Assembly: GCA_040830705.1 (NCBI GenBank)
Contig: JBFOME010000008.1
Coordinates: 124,001 to 188,000 of the forward strand
Length of the DNA stretch: 64,000 nucleotides
From: Ruegeria_C sp040830705
GTDB lineage: Bacteria > Pseudomonadota > Alphaproteobacteria > Rhodobacterales > Rhodobacteraceae
Reading direction: 5' to 3'
Under the pieces are notes generated by a model. That model was not told the DNA's origin, searched no databases, and saw only the letters and a program-made list of their open reading frames with translations. Positions within the stretch are counted from its first letter, which is position 1. Each line of letters begins with the position of its first letter. A program made the translations under genes and the position numbers. Below, one piece after another: positions 1 through 8,584 of the stretch.

Positions 1-23
1 ACGAAGCGTACTGATCCTCCCTG

Positions 24-58
24 GCGGGTGGTGCTGGCAATTTGTTAGTGCCGCCCGC
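24..58 (+). promoter_or_regulatory. Intergenic RNA hairpin upstream of the sugar ABC ATPase
   Basis: A 12-bp stem (24-35 with 47-58, including G-U pairs) encloses an 11-nt loop and lies just before the ATPase gene. It has no U-run, so it looks more like an mRNA-processing or stabilising hairpin than a terminator. In the frame ending at the TGA at 12-14 the window opens with codons reading E-A-Y-stop. This may be the tail of a substrate-binding protein gene, but too little is present to call it. Such hairpins often separate binding-protein genes from membrane-component genes. Confidence 0.45.
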
Positions 59-81
59 AAATTTCTGGAGTTACAGACCTT

Positions 82-1617
82 ATGAACGCCCTTGTTTCGA
101 TGACAGGTATCGACAAGTCCTTCGCCGGTGTTCCAGCGCTGACTCAGGCAAGCCTGGAAATCGCGCCGGGCGAGGTTCACGCATTGATCGGTCAGAACGG
201 CGCTGGCAAATCGACGATGATCAAGGTTTTGACAGGGGTGTACCGGCGGGATGGCGGCCGGGTGATCATGGGGCGTGAAGACAGCCAGATCACCAGTCCG
301 CGCGAAGCCCAGGAAGCAGGCATTGCGACAATTTACCAGGAACTGAACCTGGTGCCGCTCAGGTCTGTCACCGAGAACATCATAATGGGGTACGAACCCA
401 AGCGATTCGGTTGCTTTGTGGATTGGCGAGAGGGCAACAGGCGGGCGCGAGACGTGCTTTCGCGGTTTGGCATCGATATTGATGTAACTGAGCCGCTGGG
501 GAATTTTTCGACAGCAATTCAACAGCTTGTCGCTATTGCCCGCGCGGTTTCGCTCGACGCGAAACTTGTGATCATGGACGAGCCGACCTCATCACTTGAT
601 GCAAGCGAGGTGGAGGTTCTGTTCGGTGTAGTACGAGAGCTAAAAAATCAGTGCGTTTCAGTTCTGTATGTTTCGCATTTTCTAGACGAGCTTTTTCAGA
701 TTTGCGACCGCGTCACCACCATGCGCGATGGACGCACAGTCAGCACCCGCAACGTGGGCGAGACGAAAAAGCTCGAAATGATTGCCGACATGCTGGGCCG
801 AAACAAGGATGAGATCGAAGCCGAGGGCATGACCGACTTTGCCGGAGCCAATGCAAAACGCGGCGACATCTTGCTGCGCGCCCAGAACGTGTCGACTGGC
901 CCCCGCCTAACGCATTTCGATCTCACACTGCACCGCGGTGAAATCGTCGGGCTTGGCGGGCTGCTTGGATCAGGCCGGACCGAGGCGGCGCGCGCGCTTT
1001 TTGGGGTCGACGGGCTCGATGCTGGAGTGATCGAGTTCGATGGCCATCCCGGACAGCCCTCGGGCCCCGGCGACGCAATTGACATGCGGATTGGCTTCCT
1101 GCCCGAGGACCGCAAGGCCGAGGGGATCATCCCCGACATGAGCGTCCGCGAGAACATGACGCTAGCCTTGTTGCCGAAACTAGCCGCACGCGGCCAGTTG
1201 GATTTCGCGCGCGAACGCGCAATTGTCGAGGCATTCATCACCGATTTGGGCATCAAGGTGGCTCATATGGATCAGCCGATCCGCGAATTGTCGGGGGGCA
1301 ATCAACAGAAGGTTTTGTTAGCTCGGTGGTTGGCGACCGAACCCGACATCCTGATACTGGATGAACCCACACGCGGGGTGGATGTGGGCGCTAAACGCGA
1401 GATACAGTCCTTTATTCGTTCTTATGTCGACAAGGGCTTTGGTGTCGTTCTCATCAGTTCCGAATTCGAAGAGCTTGTCGAAGGTGCCGATCGCATCGTG
1501 GTCATGCACGAAGGCCGCTCGGTAAGGGAACTGCACAATCCCGGCATCACAGAGAACATTCTGGTGGGCACCCTTGCGCATCATGATAGAGGAGACGAGG
1601 CATGGAACGCGCAATGA
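82..1617 (+). CDS. Sugar ABC transporter ATP-binding protein (RbsA/MglA type, two NBDs)
   Basis: The 511-residue protein has the usual length for the double-ATPase subunit of carbohydrate importers of the ribose/galactose class. The first domain has Walker A GQNGAGKS at residues 37-44 and a Walker B ending in MDEPTSSLD; its signature is the variant FSTAIQQ. The second domain has the degenerate P-loop normal for this class (GGLLGSGRTE), a good signature LSGGNQQ, and Walker B LILDEPTRGVD. It would sit on the cytoplasmic face and drive import through the two permeases encoded next. The RBS is GGAG about 12 bases before the ATG. The stop lies inside the next gene, implying coupled translation. 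Sugar specificity cannot be read from an ATPase. Confidence 0.93.
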   Translation: MNALVSMTGIDKSFAGVPALTQASLEIAPGEVHALIGQNGAGKSTMIKVLTGVYRRDGGRVIMGREDSQITSPREAQEAGIATIYQELNLVPLRSVTENIIMGYEPKRFGCFVDWREGNRRARDVLSRFGIDIDVTEPLGNFSTAIQQLVAIARAVSLDAKLVIMDEPTSSLDASEVEVLFGVVRELKNQCVSVLYVSHFLDELFQICDRVTTMRDGRTVSTRNVGETKKLEMIADMLGRNKDEIEAEGMTDFAGANAKRGDILLRAQNVSTGPRLTHFDLTLHRGEIVGLGGLLGSGRTEAARALFGVDGLDAGVIEFDGHPGQPSGPGDAIDMRIGFLPEDRKAEGIIPDMSVRENMTLALLPKLAARGQLDFARERAIVEAFITDLGIKVAHMDQPIRELSGGNQQKVLLARWLATEPDILILDEPTRGVDVGAKREIQSFIRSYVDKGFGVVLISSEFEELVEGADRIVVMHEGRSVRELHNPGITENILVGTLAHHDRGDEAWNAQ

Positions 1618-2579
1618 AGTTTCCCCGGCAGGTCGCATCGATGCCATTGCGCTTCCATGGCGGCATCGCGGCCTTGCTTGTTCTGTTGGTGTTCAACGCG
1701 ATATTCACGCCGAACTTTCTGCAAATGCAGACCCTGTTTGTGAATATCAGCCAGGTCGCGACAATCGCGATTGTCGCGATGGGAATGACGCTGGTGATTG
1801 CGACCGGGGGCATTGATCTGTCGGTCGGGGCGGTCATGGCGCTGGCCGGGGCGCTTGCCCCGCTGATTTTTCTCTCTGATTTTGGCGCTGCAAACCCGAC
1901 CTTGGGTGTTGCGCTAGCGATCATTCTTCCATTGTTCGTCGCTGGGCTGTGTGGCGTGTTCAATGGCGTCATGGTGGCCGTTTTGAACGTCCAACCCATC
2001 ATTGCAACGCTCATTCTTTTCATCTCGGGCCGCGGTATCGCGCAGGTGCTTACGAACGGGAACCTGCAAACATTTTCCAACCCGTCCTTTAGCTATCTCG
2101 GGACAGGCAAGGTGCTGGGATTGCCGTTCCAGGGATGGTTGGCGGTTGCCATCGCATGTGTGTTGTTCTGGGTGATCGCGCGGACGTCCTGGGGGCGCTA
2201 CCTGCTGGCGATTGGCGGAAACGAGCGAGCGGCTTTTCTCTCCGGTGGCCCGGTGCGCCGGGTCAAGATTGGTGCCTATGTTGTCTGCGCTGCGTTGTCC
2301 GGACTTGCGGGGCTGATTGTTGTTGCAATCAACTCGGCCTCGGATGCTGCGCGCAATGGCAACCTGATGGAGCTTGACGCGATTGCGGCGGCTGTCGTTG
2401 GTGGCGCCCTTTTGCAGGGCGGCAGAGCGCCGATTTTCGGTGCCATCTTGGGGGCCGTGATCATCCAACTTGTCAAATACACATTGCTCGCCAACGGGGT
2501 GGAGGATGAGGTCGCGTTGATCGCAAAAGCTGTCATTATCATTCTCGCGGTCTGGATGCAGCAGTTTCGGAGGTCCTGA
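1602..2579 (+). CDS. Sugar ABC transporter permease (RbsC type), first copy
   Basis: This 325-residue inner-membrane protein has many hydrophobic helices and the RbsC-family motif GGIDLSVGAVMAL near residue 70. A second conserved stretch, VVGGALLQGG, lies near the C-terminus. It is one half of the translocation pore and pairs with the following permease. The ATG at 1602 is preceded by a purine-rich RBS (AGAGGAGACGAGG) and overlaps the ATPase gene by 16 bp. An alternative ATG at 1614 would give a classic ATGA overlap. The RBS favours 1602. Confidence 0.92.
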   Translation: MERAMKFPRQVASMPLRFHGGIAALLVLLVFNAIFTPNFLQMQTLFVNISQVATIAIVAMGMTLVIATGGIDLSVGAVMALAGALAPLIFLSDFGAANPTLGVALAIILPLFVAGLCGVFNGVMVAVLNVQPIIATLILFISGRGIAQVLTNGNLQTFSNPSFSYLGTGKVLGLPFQGWLAVAIACVLFWVIARTSWGRYLLAIGGNERAAFLSGGPVRRVKIGAYVVCAALSGLAGLIVVAINSASDAARNGNLMELDAIAAAVVGGALLQGGRAPIFGAILGAVIIQLVKYTLLANGVEDEVALIAKAVIIILAVWMQQFRRS

Positions 2580-2582
2580 TCA

Positions 2583-3581
2583 ATGCTTGATGAAACGGCC
2601 TTTGATCTACGCAATTACATGCGCCGCAACTCTGCGTCGGTCACGGTTTGGGTAGCCTTGCTTGCCCTGATCCTGTTCGGGTTGATGCGGTACGACAACT
2701 TTGGCAGCGCCTACAATTTCTCGTCCTTTCTGAACTACAACGCCATGTTCATCGCGATTGCCCTGGGCATGTGCTTTGTGATCATGACGGGTGGGATCGA
2801 CCTGTCAGTCGGATCGGTTGCGGCGTTCACCTCTGTCGTGGCGGCCTATCTCAGCCCTTATGGGATACAGGTCGCGCTGCCCGGTGCAATAGTCGCCGGT
2901 GTTGGGTTTGGGGCGATCAATGCGTTTTGCATTATTGTGCTGCGAATTCCCCCCTTCATCGCGACCCTGGCGACAATGCTTGCAGCGAAGGGCGGCGCAT
3001 TGGTGATTTCGGGTGCTCAGACGATTTCGGTCGACTGGGGCTCGAACTTCACCAAGCTGGGTATGGGGCAGGCATTTGGGCTGTTCCCTTGGGCCATTGT
3101 TATTGTTGCAGGGTTGACTGTAGTGCTTTGGCTTGTGCTTGAAAAAACGACGATAGGTCGAACGGTTCTTGCCATTGGCGGAAGCGAAGACGCCTCAAAC
3201 CTCATGGGCCTGAACGTCAATCGCGCCAAAGCGTTTGTTTACCTGCTATCGGGCGGGTGCGCGGGATTGGCTGGCCTGTTTTTGGCATCCGGTTTCGGGG
3301 CAGGCCAGCCGCTGGAAGGTATCGGGTGGGAGCTTTCGGCAATCGCGTCAGTTGTCGTCGGCGGCACGCTTTTGACCGGAGGCATGGGGTCGATCCCTGC
3401 AACGGTTGCAGGCGCATTGCTATTGGGTCTCGTGTTCAATGTTCTGAACTTTGAAAACGGTCAGGGCACTATCAGCTTTAGCGCCTATTGGCAGATGGTG
3501 ATACGAGGAGGTTTCCTGTTTGCGGTTATCCTCCTGCAGGCTCGGGTCATCGCGAAACAACAAAGGGCCATTGGTTCATGA
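2583..3581 (+). CDS. Sugar ABC transporter permease (RbsC type), second copy
   Basis: This 332-residue polytopic membrane protein resembles its upstream neighbour and carries the same signature, GGIDLSVGSVAAF, plus VVGGTLLTGGMGS. The two permeases probably form a heterodimeric pore with the double ATPase. The RBS GGAGGT is 7 bases before the ATG and the previous stop is 3 bp upstream, so the genes are one operon. Its TGA overlaps the ATG of the dehydratase gene (ATGA). Confidence 0.92.
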   Translation: MLDETAFDLRNYMRRNSASVTVWVALLALILFGLMRYDNFGSAYNFSSFLNYNAMFIAIALGMCFVIMTGGIDLSVGSVAAFTSVVAAYLSPYGIQVALPGAIVAGVGFGAINAFCIIVLRIPPFIATLATMLAAKGGALVISGAQTISVDWGSNFTKLGMGQAFGLFPWAIVIVAGLTVVLWLVLEKTTIGRTVLAIGGSEDASNLMGLNVNRAKAFVYLLSGGCAGLAGLFLASGFGAGQPLEGIGWELSAIASVVVGGTLLTGGMGSIPATVAGALLLGLVFNVLNFENGQGTISFSAYWQMVIRGGFLFAVILLQARVIAKQQRAIGS

Positions 3582-4678
3582 ACCGCATAACATCTGTCGA
3601 GGCGCAGCTTTTCAATGTCCCGCTGGCCGAAGTTCTGGTCGATGCCAAGCACGGGGATCACACGTTTTTTCAGTTGGTCACCGTAGCCATCGGAACAGAT
3701 GAAGGGGTCGAAGGTGTCGGTTACACCTATACCGGCGGCAAGGGCGGGCATGCCATTCTCGCGATGATCAAACATGATCTGGCGCCGTTTCTGATCGGGC
3801 AGGACGCCCGGCAGGTCGAGGCTCTATATGATGCCATGCAGTGGCATGTTCATTACGTGGCCCGCGGTGGCATCGCATCTTTTGCGATATCGGCCGTTGA
3901 TATTGCCCTGTGGGACATCCGCGGAAAAGAGCGCGGCGACGCCCTATGGAAACTGGCCGGAGGTGCGTCAGACCGTTGCAAGGCTTATGCGGGTGGCATT
4001 GACCTGAACTTCTCTTTGGACAAGCTGCTGGCCCAAACCGAAGGTTACCTTGCGCTCGGCTTCAACGCCGTGAAAATCAAGGTCGGCCAACCCGATCTGG
4101 CCGATGACCTTGCGCGGGCGAAGGCGGTAAGGGACATTCTTGGCCCCGAGCGCTTTTTCATGGTGGACGCCAATTACTCAATGACGGTTGAGCAGGCCAT
4201 CGTGGCGGCGCGCGGCTTTAAGGAAACCGACATACTCTGGTTCGAAGAGCCGACAATTCCCGATGACTACAAAGGATATGGGCGCATCGCGTCAGAGACC
4301 GGCGTGCCACTGGCGATGGGTGAGAACCTGCACACGATCCATGAATTCGAATACGCGTTCGAGGATGCCCAGCTCAGCTTTGTGCAGCCGGATGCCTCGA
4401 ATTGCGGTGGGATCACCGGCTGGCTGCGTGTCGCCGCCTTGAGTCAAAAGCACGGAATTCCCGTTTGCAGCCACGGGATGCAAGAACTCCATGTAAGTCT
4501 GGTTTCAGCCCAGCCGAACTCAGGTTGGCTCGAGGTGCATTCCTTTCCGATTGATCAATACACGACCCGCCCGCTGGTCGTGGAAAACTGTCTGGCCGTG
4601 GCCCCGGATACGCCGGGAACCGGGGTGGTTTTTGATTGGGACAAGCTGAAGGCGGAACATCGCGAGATGCCCGGTTAG
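3578..4678 (+). CDS. Mandelate racemase/muconate lactonizing enzyme family protein (probable acid-sugar dehydratase)
   Basis: The 366-residue protein is an enolase-superfamily enzyme. Visible active-site landmarks are KIK (K166, K168), the metal ligands D197, E223/E224 and E249, the D272/H299 pair and E319, which together fit the mandelate racemase subgroup. Such enzymes abstract a proton alpha to a carboxylate and in sugar operons usually dehydrate sugar acids. The ATG overlaps the permease stop, so the enzyme is translationally coupled to the importer and probably acts on the imported compound or its oxidation product. An upstream in-frame extension to 3488 lies wholly inside the permease gene and is rejected. 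The substrate is unknown. Confidence 0.85.
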   Translation: MNRITSVEAQLFNVPLAEVLVDAKHGDHTFFQLVTVAIGTDEGVEGVGYTYTGGKGGHAILAMIKHDLAPFLIGQDARQVEALYDAMQWHVHYVARGGIASFAISAVDIALWDIRGKERGDALWKLAGGASDRCKAYAGGIDLNFSLDKLLAQTEGYLALGFNAVKIKVGQPDLADDLARAKAVRDILGPERFFMVDANYSMTVEQAIVAARGFKETDILWFEEPTIPDDYKGYGRIASETGVPLAMGENLHTIHEFEYAFEDAQLSFVQPDASNCGGITGWLRVAALSQKHGIPVCSHGMQELHVSLVSAQPNSGWLEVHSFPIDQYTTRPLVVENCLAVAPDTPGTGVVFDWDKLKAEHREMPG

Positions 4679-4883
4679 CTTTCCAGACGCGTTCTGTAGA
4701 CTTTGTGCGGGGTTTGATGCGGGTAGCCATAGGTATCCCGAGACGTGACACCCAGCGACTTTGCGACCTAACTGAACGAAGCTTGAACGGTCGTATATTG
4801 ACCGGATCAGGAATCGAGTGCCTCCTGTCGTCGAATGTTGGAATCGGAAACCAGCGACAATCAATGGCTGTTTGGGCATGTCC

Positions 4884-5465
4884 ATGAGCGAATTTGATAC
4901 CCTTATGTCCGAATTGCGCGCCTGCAGGCTTTGCGAGGATTTGCCGCTTGGGCCGAATCCGCTGTTTCAGCTAAGCGAACAGGCCAAAATCCTGATCGTC
5001 GGACAGGCACCTGGCCGGATTACCCATGCAAAGGGGCGCCCGTTTGATGATCCTTCGGGTGATCGGCTGCGTGACTGGTTGGGAATAGACAGGCCCACGT
5101 TTTACGGCGATCCCAGGATAGGCATCTTTCCTATGGGCCTGTGTTTTCCGGGAGGTGGGGCAGGCGGTGACAAACCGCCCCGTCCGATTTGCGCGACCAC
5201 CTGGCGTGCTCCGGTATTGGAGGCGTTGAAGCACGTGCGCCTGACCCTGATACTGGGTGCATATGCGATCGCCTGGCACGCGCCAACGCTGAAGGGAAAG
5301 TCCGTTGTCGAAGCAGTAAAGAAGTCCAGCGAATGTGATGACGGGACCTTTATCCTTCCGCATCCAAGTCCGCGAAACAACCGCTGGCTGAAGCAGAACC
5401 CGTGGTTTGAGACAACCGTCGTGCCACGGATACAGCAAAATGTGCGTTCTTTGTTGCGCAGCTAG
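4884..5465 (+). CDS. Uracil-DNA glycosylase family protein
   Basis: This 193-residue protein has the glycosylase-fold motifs VGQAPGRITHAKGRPFDDPSG (broken here as VGQAPG then FDDPSG) and HPSPRN near the C-terminus. These correspond to the uracil-binding and DNA-intercalating loops of UDG families. Its N-terminal CRLC does not make a full iron-sulfur ligand set, so it belongs to the small UDG-like group whose activity is often untested. The ATG at 4884 (or 4878) is preferred over a GTG at 4818 because the homologous part begins with MSEFDTL. It stands alone, downstream of the sugar operon. Confidence 0.8.
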   Translation: MSEFDTLMSELRACRLCEDLPLGPNPLFQLSEQAKILIVGQAPGRITHAKGRPFDDPSGDRLRDWLGIDRPTFYGDPRIGIFPMGLCFPGGGAGGDKPPRPICATTWRAPVLEALKHVRLTLILGAYAIAWHAPTLKGKSVVEAVKKSSECDDGTFILPHPSPRNNRWLKQNPWFETTVVPRIQQNVRSLLRS

Positions 5466-5868
5466 ATACCTGGGACGACCGTTGCCTGTTGGGGCGCGGC
5501 CAAAACCCATTGATGATCAGCCTGAGGTTGCCGGCAAGAACACGACCTGTATTCAGGGCTTTAAGCGCACGTGGGTAGTTTAGGCCAGAGTGTTTCCTCG
5601 ATGCCCGCAGGGTGAGACTGCTATCTGGGTCGATCTGGGAGAGGCCCGGTTTCATTGCCTCATGCCAGTGCAGAGCGACATAGCTCGCGCTTTTCTGGTC
5701 GGCAGGCCCATTCCTATATACTTTGCGCGCTAGGAGCCGACGCGATAGCGCGTTGGCGTTTTTGCCTTGCCCGACAGGTGTTGGCGCAATACGGCTTTGC
5801 ACAGGAAGGCCTCTGCTGCGAAGGAGGTTTGGTGCCGGTTCCACGGCAGAGGGTGCGGGACATGATGG
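5466..5868. other. 403-bp intergenic region with no confident gene
   Basis: No convincing coding sequence was found. A plus-strand frame ending at 5876 overlaps the SseB-like start by 8 bp. Within it a GTG at 5832 has a strong Shine-Dalgarno AAGGAGG at 5821-5827 and would encode a 14-residue peptide ending MMDD. The long minus-strand frame here runs into the UDG-family gene and is probably a shadow. Confidence 0.4.
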
Positions 5869-6657
5869 ATGACTGATCAGACGGCGCTGGATGCTGCCTA
5901 TGCAGTGATGGAGCAGGACGGCACGGACGATGCTGCGCGCCTGCGTTTCTTTGAGCGATTGGCCGATAGCGAGCTGTTCCTGCTGCTGACGCAGGAGGCA
6001 GAGGGCGAAGAGCTGTCGCCAGAGTTGTTCGATGTGGCGGACGGGCGCTTTGTTCTGGTGTTTGACCGAGAAGAGCGGTTGGCTAGCTTCGCTGGGCGGC
6101 CCGCACCATACGCAGCGTTGTCGGGCCGGGTCCTCGTCGGGATGCTGGCGGGGCAGGGGATTGGCCTTGGCCTCAATCTGGATGTGGCCCCGTCGGCCCA
6201 GTTGATTCCGGGCGAAGCTGTAGATTGGCTAATGGGCACTTTGCAGCAGGTGCCCGATCAGGTCGAAGGACGTTTTGCCGAACTGTATGCACCAGCAGGC
6301 CTGCCGGATCGCCTTCTGATGGCGTTGGATGCCAAGCTTGCCACCGCGCGCGGGCTGGCGCAGGCAGCTTATCTGGTCGGCGTGACCTATCAGGGCGGCG
6401 GACGCGGGCACCTTCTGGCTTTTGTTGACGCCCGGGAAGGCGCACGCGACGCGTTGGCCAAAGCGGCGTCAGAAGCGCTTACCTTTTCCGGCATCGAAGC
6501 TGGCTCGATGGATGTTGGGTTTTTCGCCGCGACCGAGTCCATCGCCGCAAAACTGGCTCAATACGGGCTACGCTTCGACCTGCCGAAGCCCGAGCCCGTC
6601 GCGTCCTCGGCGACAGCCCCGGGCATGGATCCCGACAGGCCGCCGGTATTGAAGTAG
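5869..6657 (+). CDS. SseB family protein
   Basis: This 262-residue acidic soluble protein resembles the SseB family (named after Salmonella SseB), with an N-terminal block rich in LFLLLT and VFDREERLASF and a C-terminal repeat of the fold. Function is unclear in most bacteria. No signal peptide or membrane segment is present. The ATG at 5869 overlaps the end of a short upstream frame that has its own strong ribosome-binding site, so reinitiation is possible. The convergent neighbour is yghU. Confidence 0.75.
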   Translation: MTDQTALDAAYAVMEQDGTDDAARLRFFERLADSELFLLLTQEAEGEELSPELFDVADGRFVLVFDREERLASFAGRPAPYAALSGRVLVGMLAGQGIGLGLNLDVAPSAQLIPGEAVDWLMGTLQQVPDQVEGRFAELYAPAGLPDRLLMALDAKLATARGLAQAAYLVGVTYQGGGRGHLLAFVDAREGARDALAKAASEALTFSGIEAGSMDVGFFAATESIAAKLAQYGLRFDLPKPEPVASSATAPGMDPDRPPVLK

Positions 6658-6710
6658 AAGTCGCTCCGGTCGCGTGGGCGCGGCCAGTTACGGCCACGCT
6701 AGGGGACAGA

Positions 6711-7589
6711 TCACTCCGTCGCTGGTTCCAGCTTGTCCTGGGTGCGATGTTCAAAGTCGCTGGCGTCGTGGCGTTCGCGCAGCTGGGTGTGCGGTTCACC
6801 AAAGGCCCTGTTGACCATGCGACCCCGGCTGACGGCCGGGCGTGCGTCAACCTTTTTTGCCCAGAGCAGCACGTTCTCATAGCTGGTGACATCCAGGAAT
6901 TCTGCGGCATCATATAGCCGCCCCAGCACCAACTGCCCATACCATGGCCAAATGGCCATATCCGCAATGGTATAGTCGTCGCCGGCAATGTAATCCTTGC
7001 TCGCCAGTTCTCGTTCCAGCACATCGAGTTGGCGTTTGGCCTCCATCGCGAAACGGTTGATTGGATACTCCCATTTTTCCGGCGCGTAGGCATAAAAGTG
7101 ACCAAAGCCACCGCCCAGATAAGGCGCGCTGCCCATTTGCCAGAACACCCAGTTCATCACCTCGGTCCGCGCCGGGCCATCCTTTGGCAGGAATTCACCG
7201 AACTTTTCGGCCAGATGAAACAGGATCGAGGCGCTCTCGAAGACCCGCAATTCCGCCTCGCCCGAGCGGTCCAGAAGCGCGGGGACTTTCGAATTCGGAT
7301 TGATGCCTACAAATCCACTGCCGAATTGGTCACCTTCGCCGATATCGATCAACCAGGCATTATATTCGGCACCGGAATGACCCAGGGCCAGCAGCTCCTC
7401 CAGCATGACCGTGACTTTCACACCATTTGGTGTCGCAAGCGAGTAGATCTGCATCGGGTGTTTGCCGGTTGGAAGCTCTTTGTCATGGGTTGCACCGGCA
7501 ATGGGCCGGTTGATATTTGCAAAGCGCCCGCCACTTTCGGCGTCCCAGGTCCAGGTTTTGGGCGGGGTGTAGGTCGATTGATCGGTCAT
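6711..7589 (-). CDS. yghU: Glutathione-dependent disulfide-bond oxidoreductase / nu-class glutathione S-transferase YghU
   Basis: The 292-residue product matches the E. coli YghU pattern closely. It has the N-terminal WTWD and FANINRP segment, the thioredoxin-like core YSLATPNGVKVTVMLEELLA, the glutathione-site motif NPNSKVPAL, and the C-terminal helical domain with GGGFGHFYAYAP and ADMAIWPW. Nu-class GSTs bind two glutathiones and reduce disulfides or peroxides. The ATG at 7589 is chosen because the longer frame to 7700 adds unrelated residues. A second nu-class GST lies at 49736-50434. Confidence 0.93.
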   Translation of the reverse strand: MTDQSTYTPPKTWTWDAESGGRFANINRPIAGATHDKELPTGKHPMQIYSLATPNGVKVTVMLEELLALGHSGAEYNAWLIDIGEGDQFGSGFVGINPNSKVPALLDRSGEAELRVFESASILFHLAEKFGEFLPKDGPARTEVMNWVFWQMGSAPYLGGGFGHFYAYAPEKWEYPINRFAMEAKRQLDVLERELASKDYIAGDDYTIADMAIWPWYGQLVLGRLYDAAEFLDVTSYENVLLWAKKVDARPAVSRGRMVNRAFGEPHTQLRERHDASDFEHRTQDKLEPATE

Positions 7590-7848
7590 CAGCAGGTCAT
7601 CCGTTTCTTGTCGGGCATTACCGGCCCGTGTTGCGCAGCTAATACCATGACCGTCAAAGTCCAACCCCACGGGCCGCATATCGGCCCGGTATTGAAACAT
7701 TTCGGCAGGTGGCGCTCACAAAACCTCGTGTGATGTCACAGCGCCGCGAGCGGGGCTTCGCACCGGCTGCAAAGCGCCTATTGTCAGTTTCACGCCGGTG
7801 GGCTTGCCGGCAACCGATTGCGACACAACCCCTCAGAGGACCCGCCAC

Positions 7849-8373
7849 ATGAAACGATTTGCTCTCGCTTTTGCGACCGCCGCTGCCACTGCACTGGCCC
7901 TTCCCGCCTTTGCTGGCCCGCAATATCTTGACGATACCGGCTTTGCCGTTTCCGGCTACGATGTCGTAGCTTATCGCGATCTGCCGCAAGCCGCTGTCGG
8001 CGAGGCGCAGCCCGAAGGCGTCAAGGGCAGCACCGAGTTCACTGCCGAATACAATGGCGCGACGTTCGCCTTTGCCAATGCGGAAAACCGCGACAAGTTC
8101 GTTGCCAATCCCGCCTATTTCGCACCGCAATATGACGGCCACTGCGCCTATGGCGTGTCGCGTGGCGGCAAAGTGCCGGGCAATCCAAACCTGTGGCGCA
8201 TCGTGGATGATAAGCTGTTCCTTAACATCACACCAAACGTTGTGACATTCTGGGAAGAGAATATTCCCGGCAATATCGATCTGGCCCAAAGCAACTGGCC
8301 CGGTATCGAGGCAGACACTGCGTCGACCAACCCGATCCCGAATTTCGAATCGGCAGCTCCGGTCAAGAACTAG
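7849..8373 (+). CDS. YHS domain-containing secreted protein
   Basis: The 174-residue precursor begins with a clear signal peptide (MKRFALAF followed by an Ala/Leu-rich core, cleavage near AFAG). The mature part carries a YHS-type module: GYDVVAYRDL, then YNGATFAFANAENRDKF and CAYGVSRGGKVPG. YHS domains are small, often metal-associated folds, and this periplasmic form is common in alphaproteobacteria without a proven role. The RBS AGAGGA precedes the ATG by 9 bases. A strong terminator follows. Confidence 0.82.
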   Translation: MKRFALAFATAAATALALPAFAGPQYLDDTGFAVSGYDVVAYRDLPQAAVGEAQPEGVKGSTEFTAEYNGATFAFANAENRDKFVANPAYFAPQYDGHCAYGVSRGGKVPGNPNLWRIVDDKLFLNITPNVVTFWEENIPGNIDLAQSNWPGIEADTASTNPIPNFESAAPVKN

Positions 8374-8400
8374 ATCTGCGTCTGCTCAATTCAGACACAC

Positions 8401-8430
8401 AAGCGCCCGGTTCCCGACCGGGCGCTTTTC
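8401..8430 (+). terminator. Rho-independent terminator of the YHS gene
   Basis: A perfect 11-bp stem (8401-8411 with 8417-8427) with loop TCCCG is followed by TTTTC. It lies 27 bp after the YHS stop codon. Confidence 0.9.
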
Positions 8431-8584
8431 GTTGTGCAGCGGCGTTGTGAAGGCTGCAAAGCGATCACCCTATGCGGGAAAGCAAAAACCGAATACGCCT
8501 TAAATCGCCCAAACGCCTTTTACGCTTTAGGCATCAAGCATATGTAGGGTGGTGGTTCACGAACAAACCGTTGGGGATTCGGCG

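Noticed and set aside
5350..5844. 164-codon minus-strand frame after the UDG-family gene
   Set aside because: It overlaps the 3' end of a supported gene and lacks recognisable motifs.
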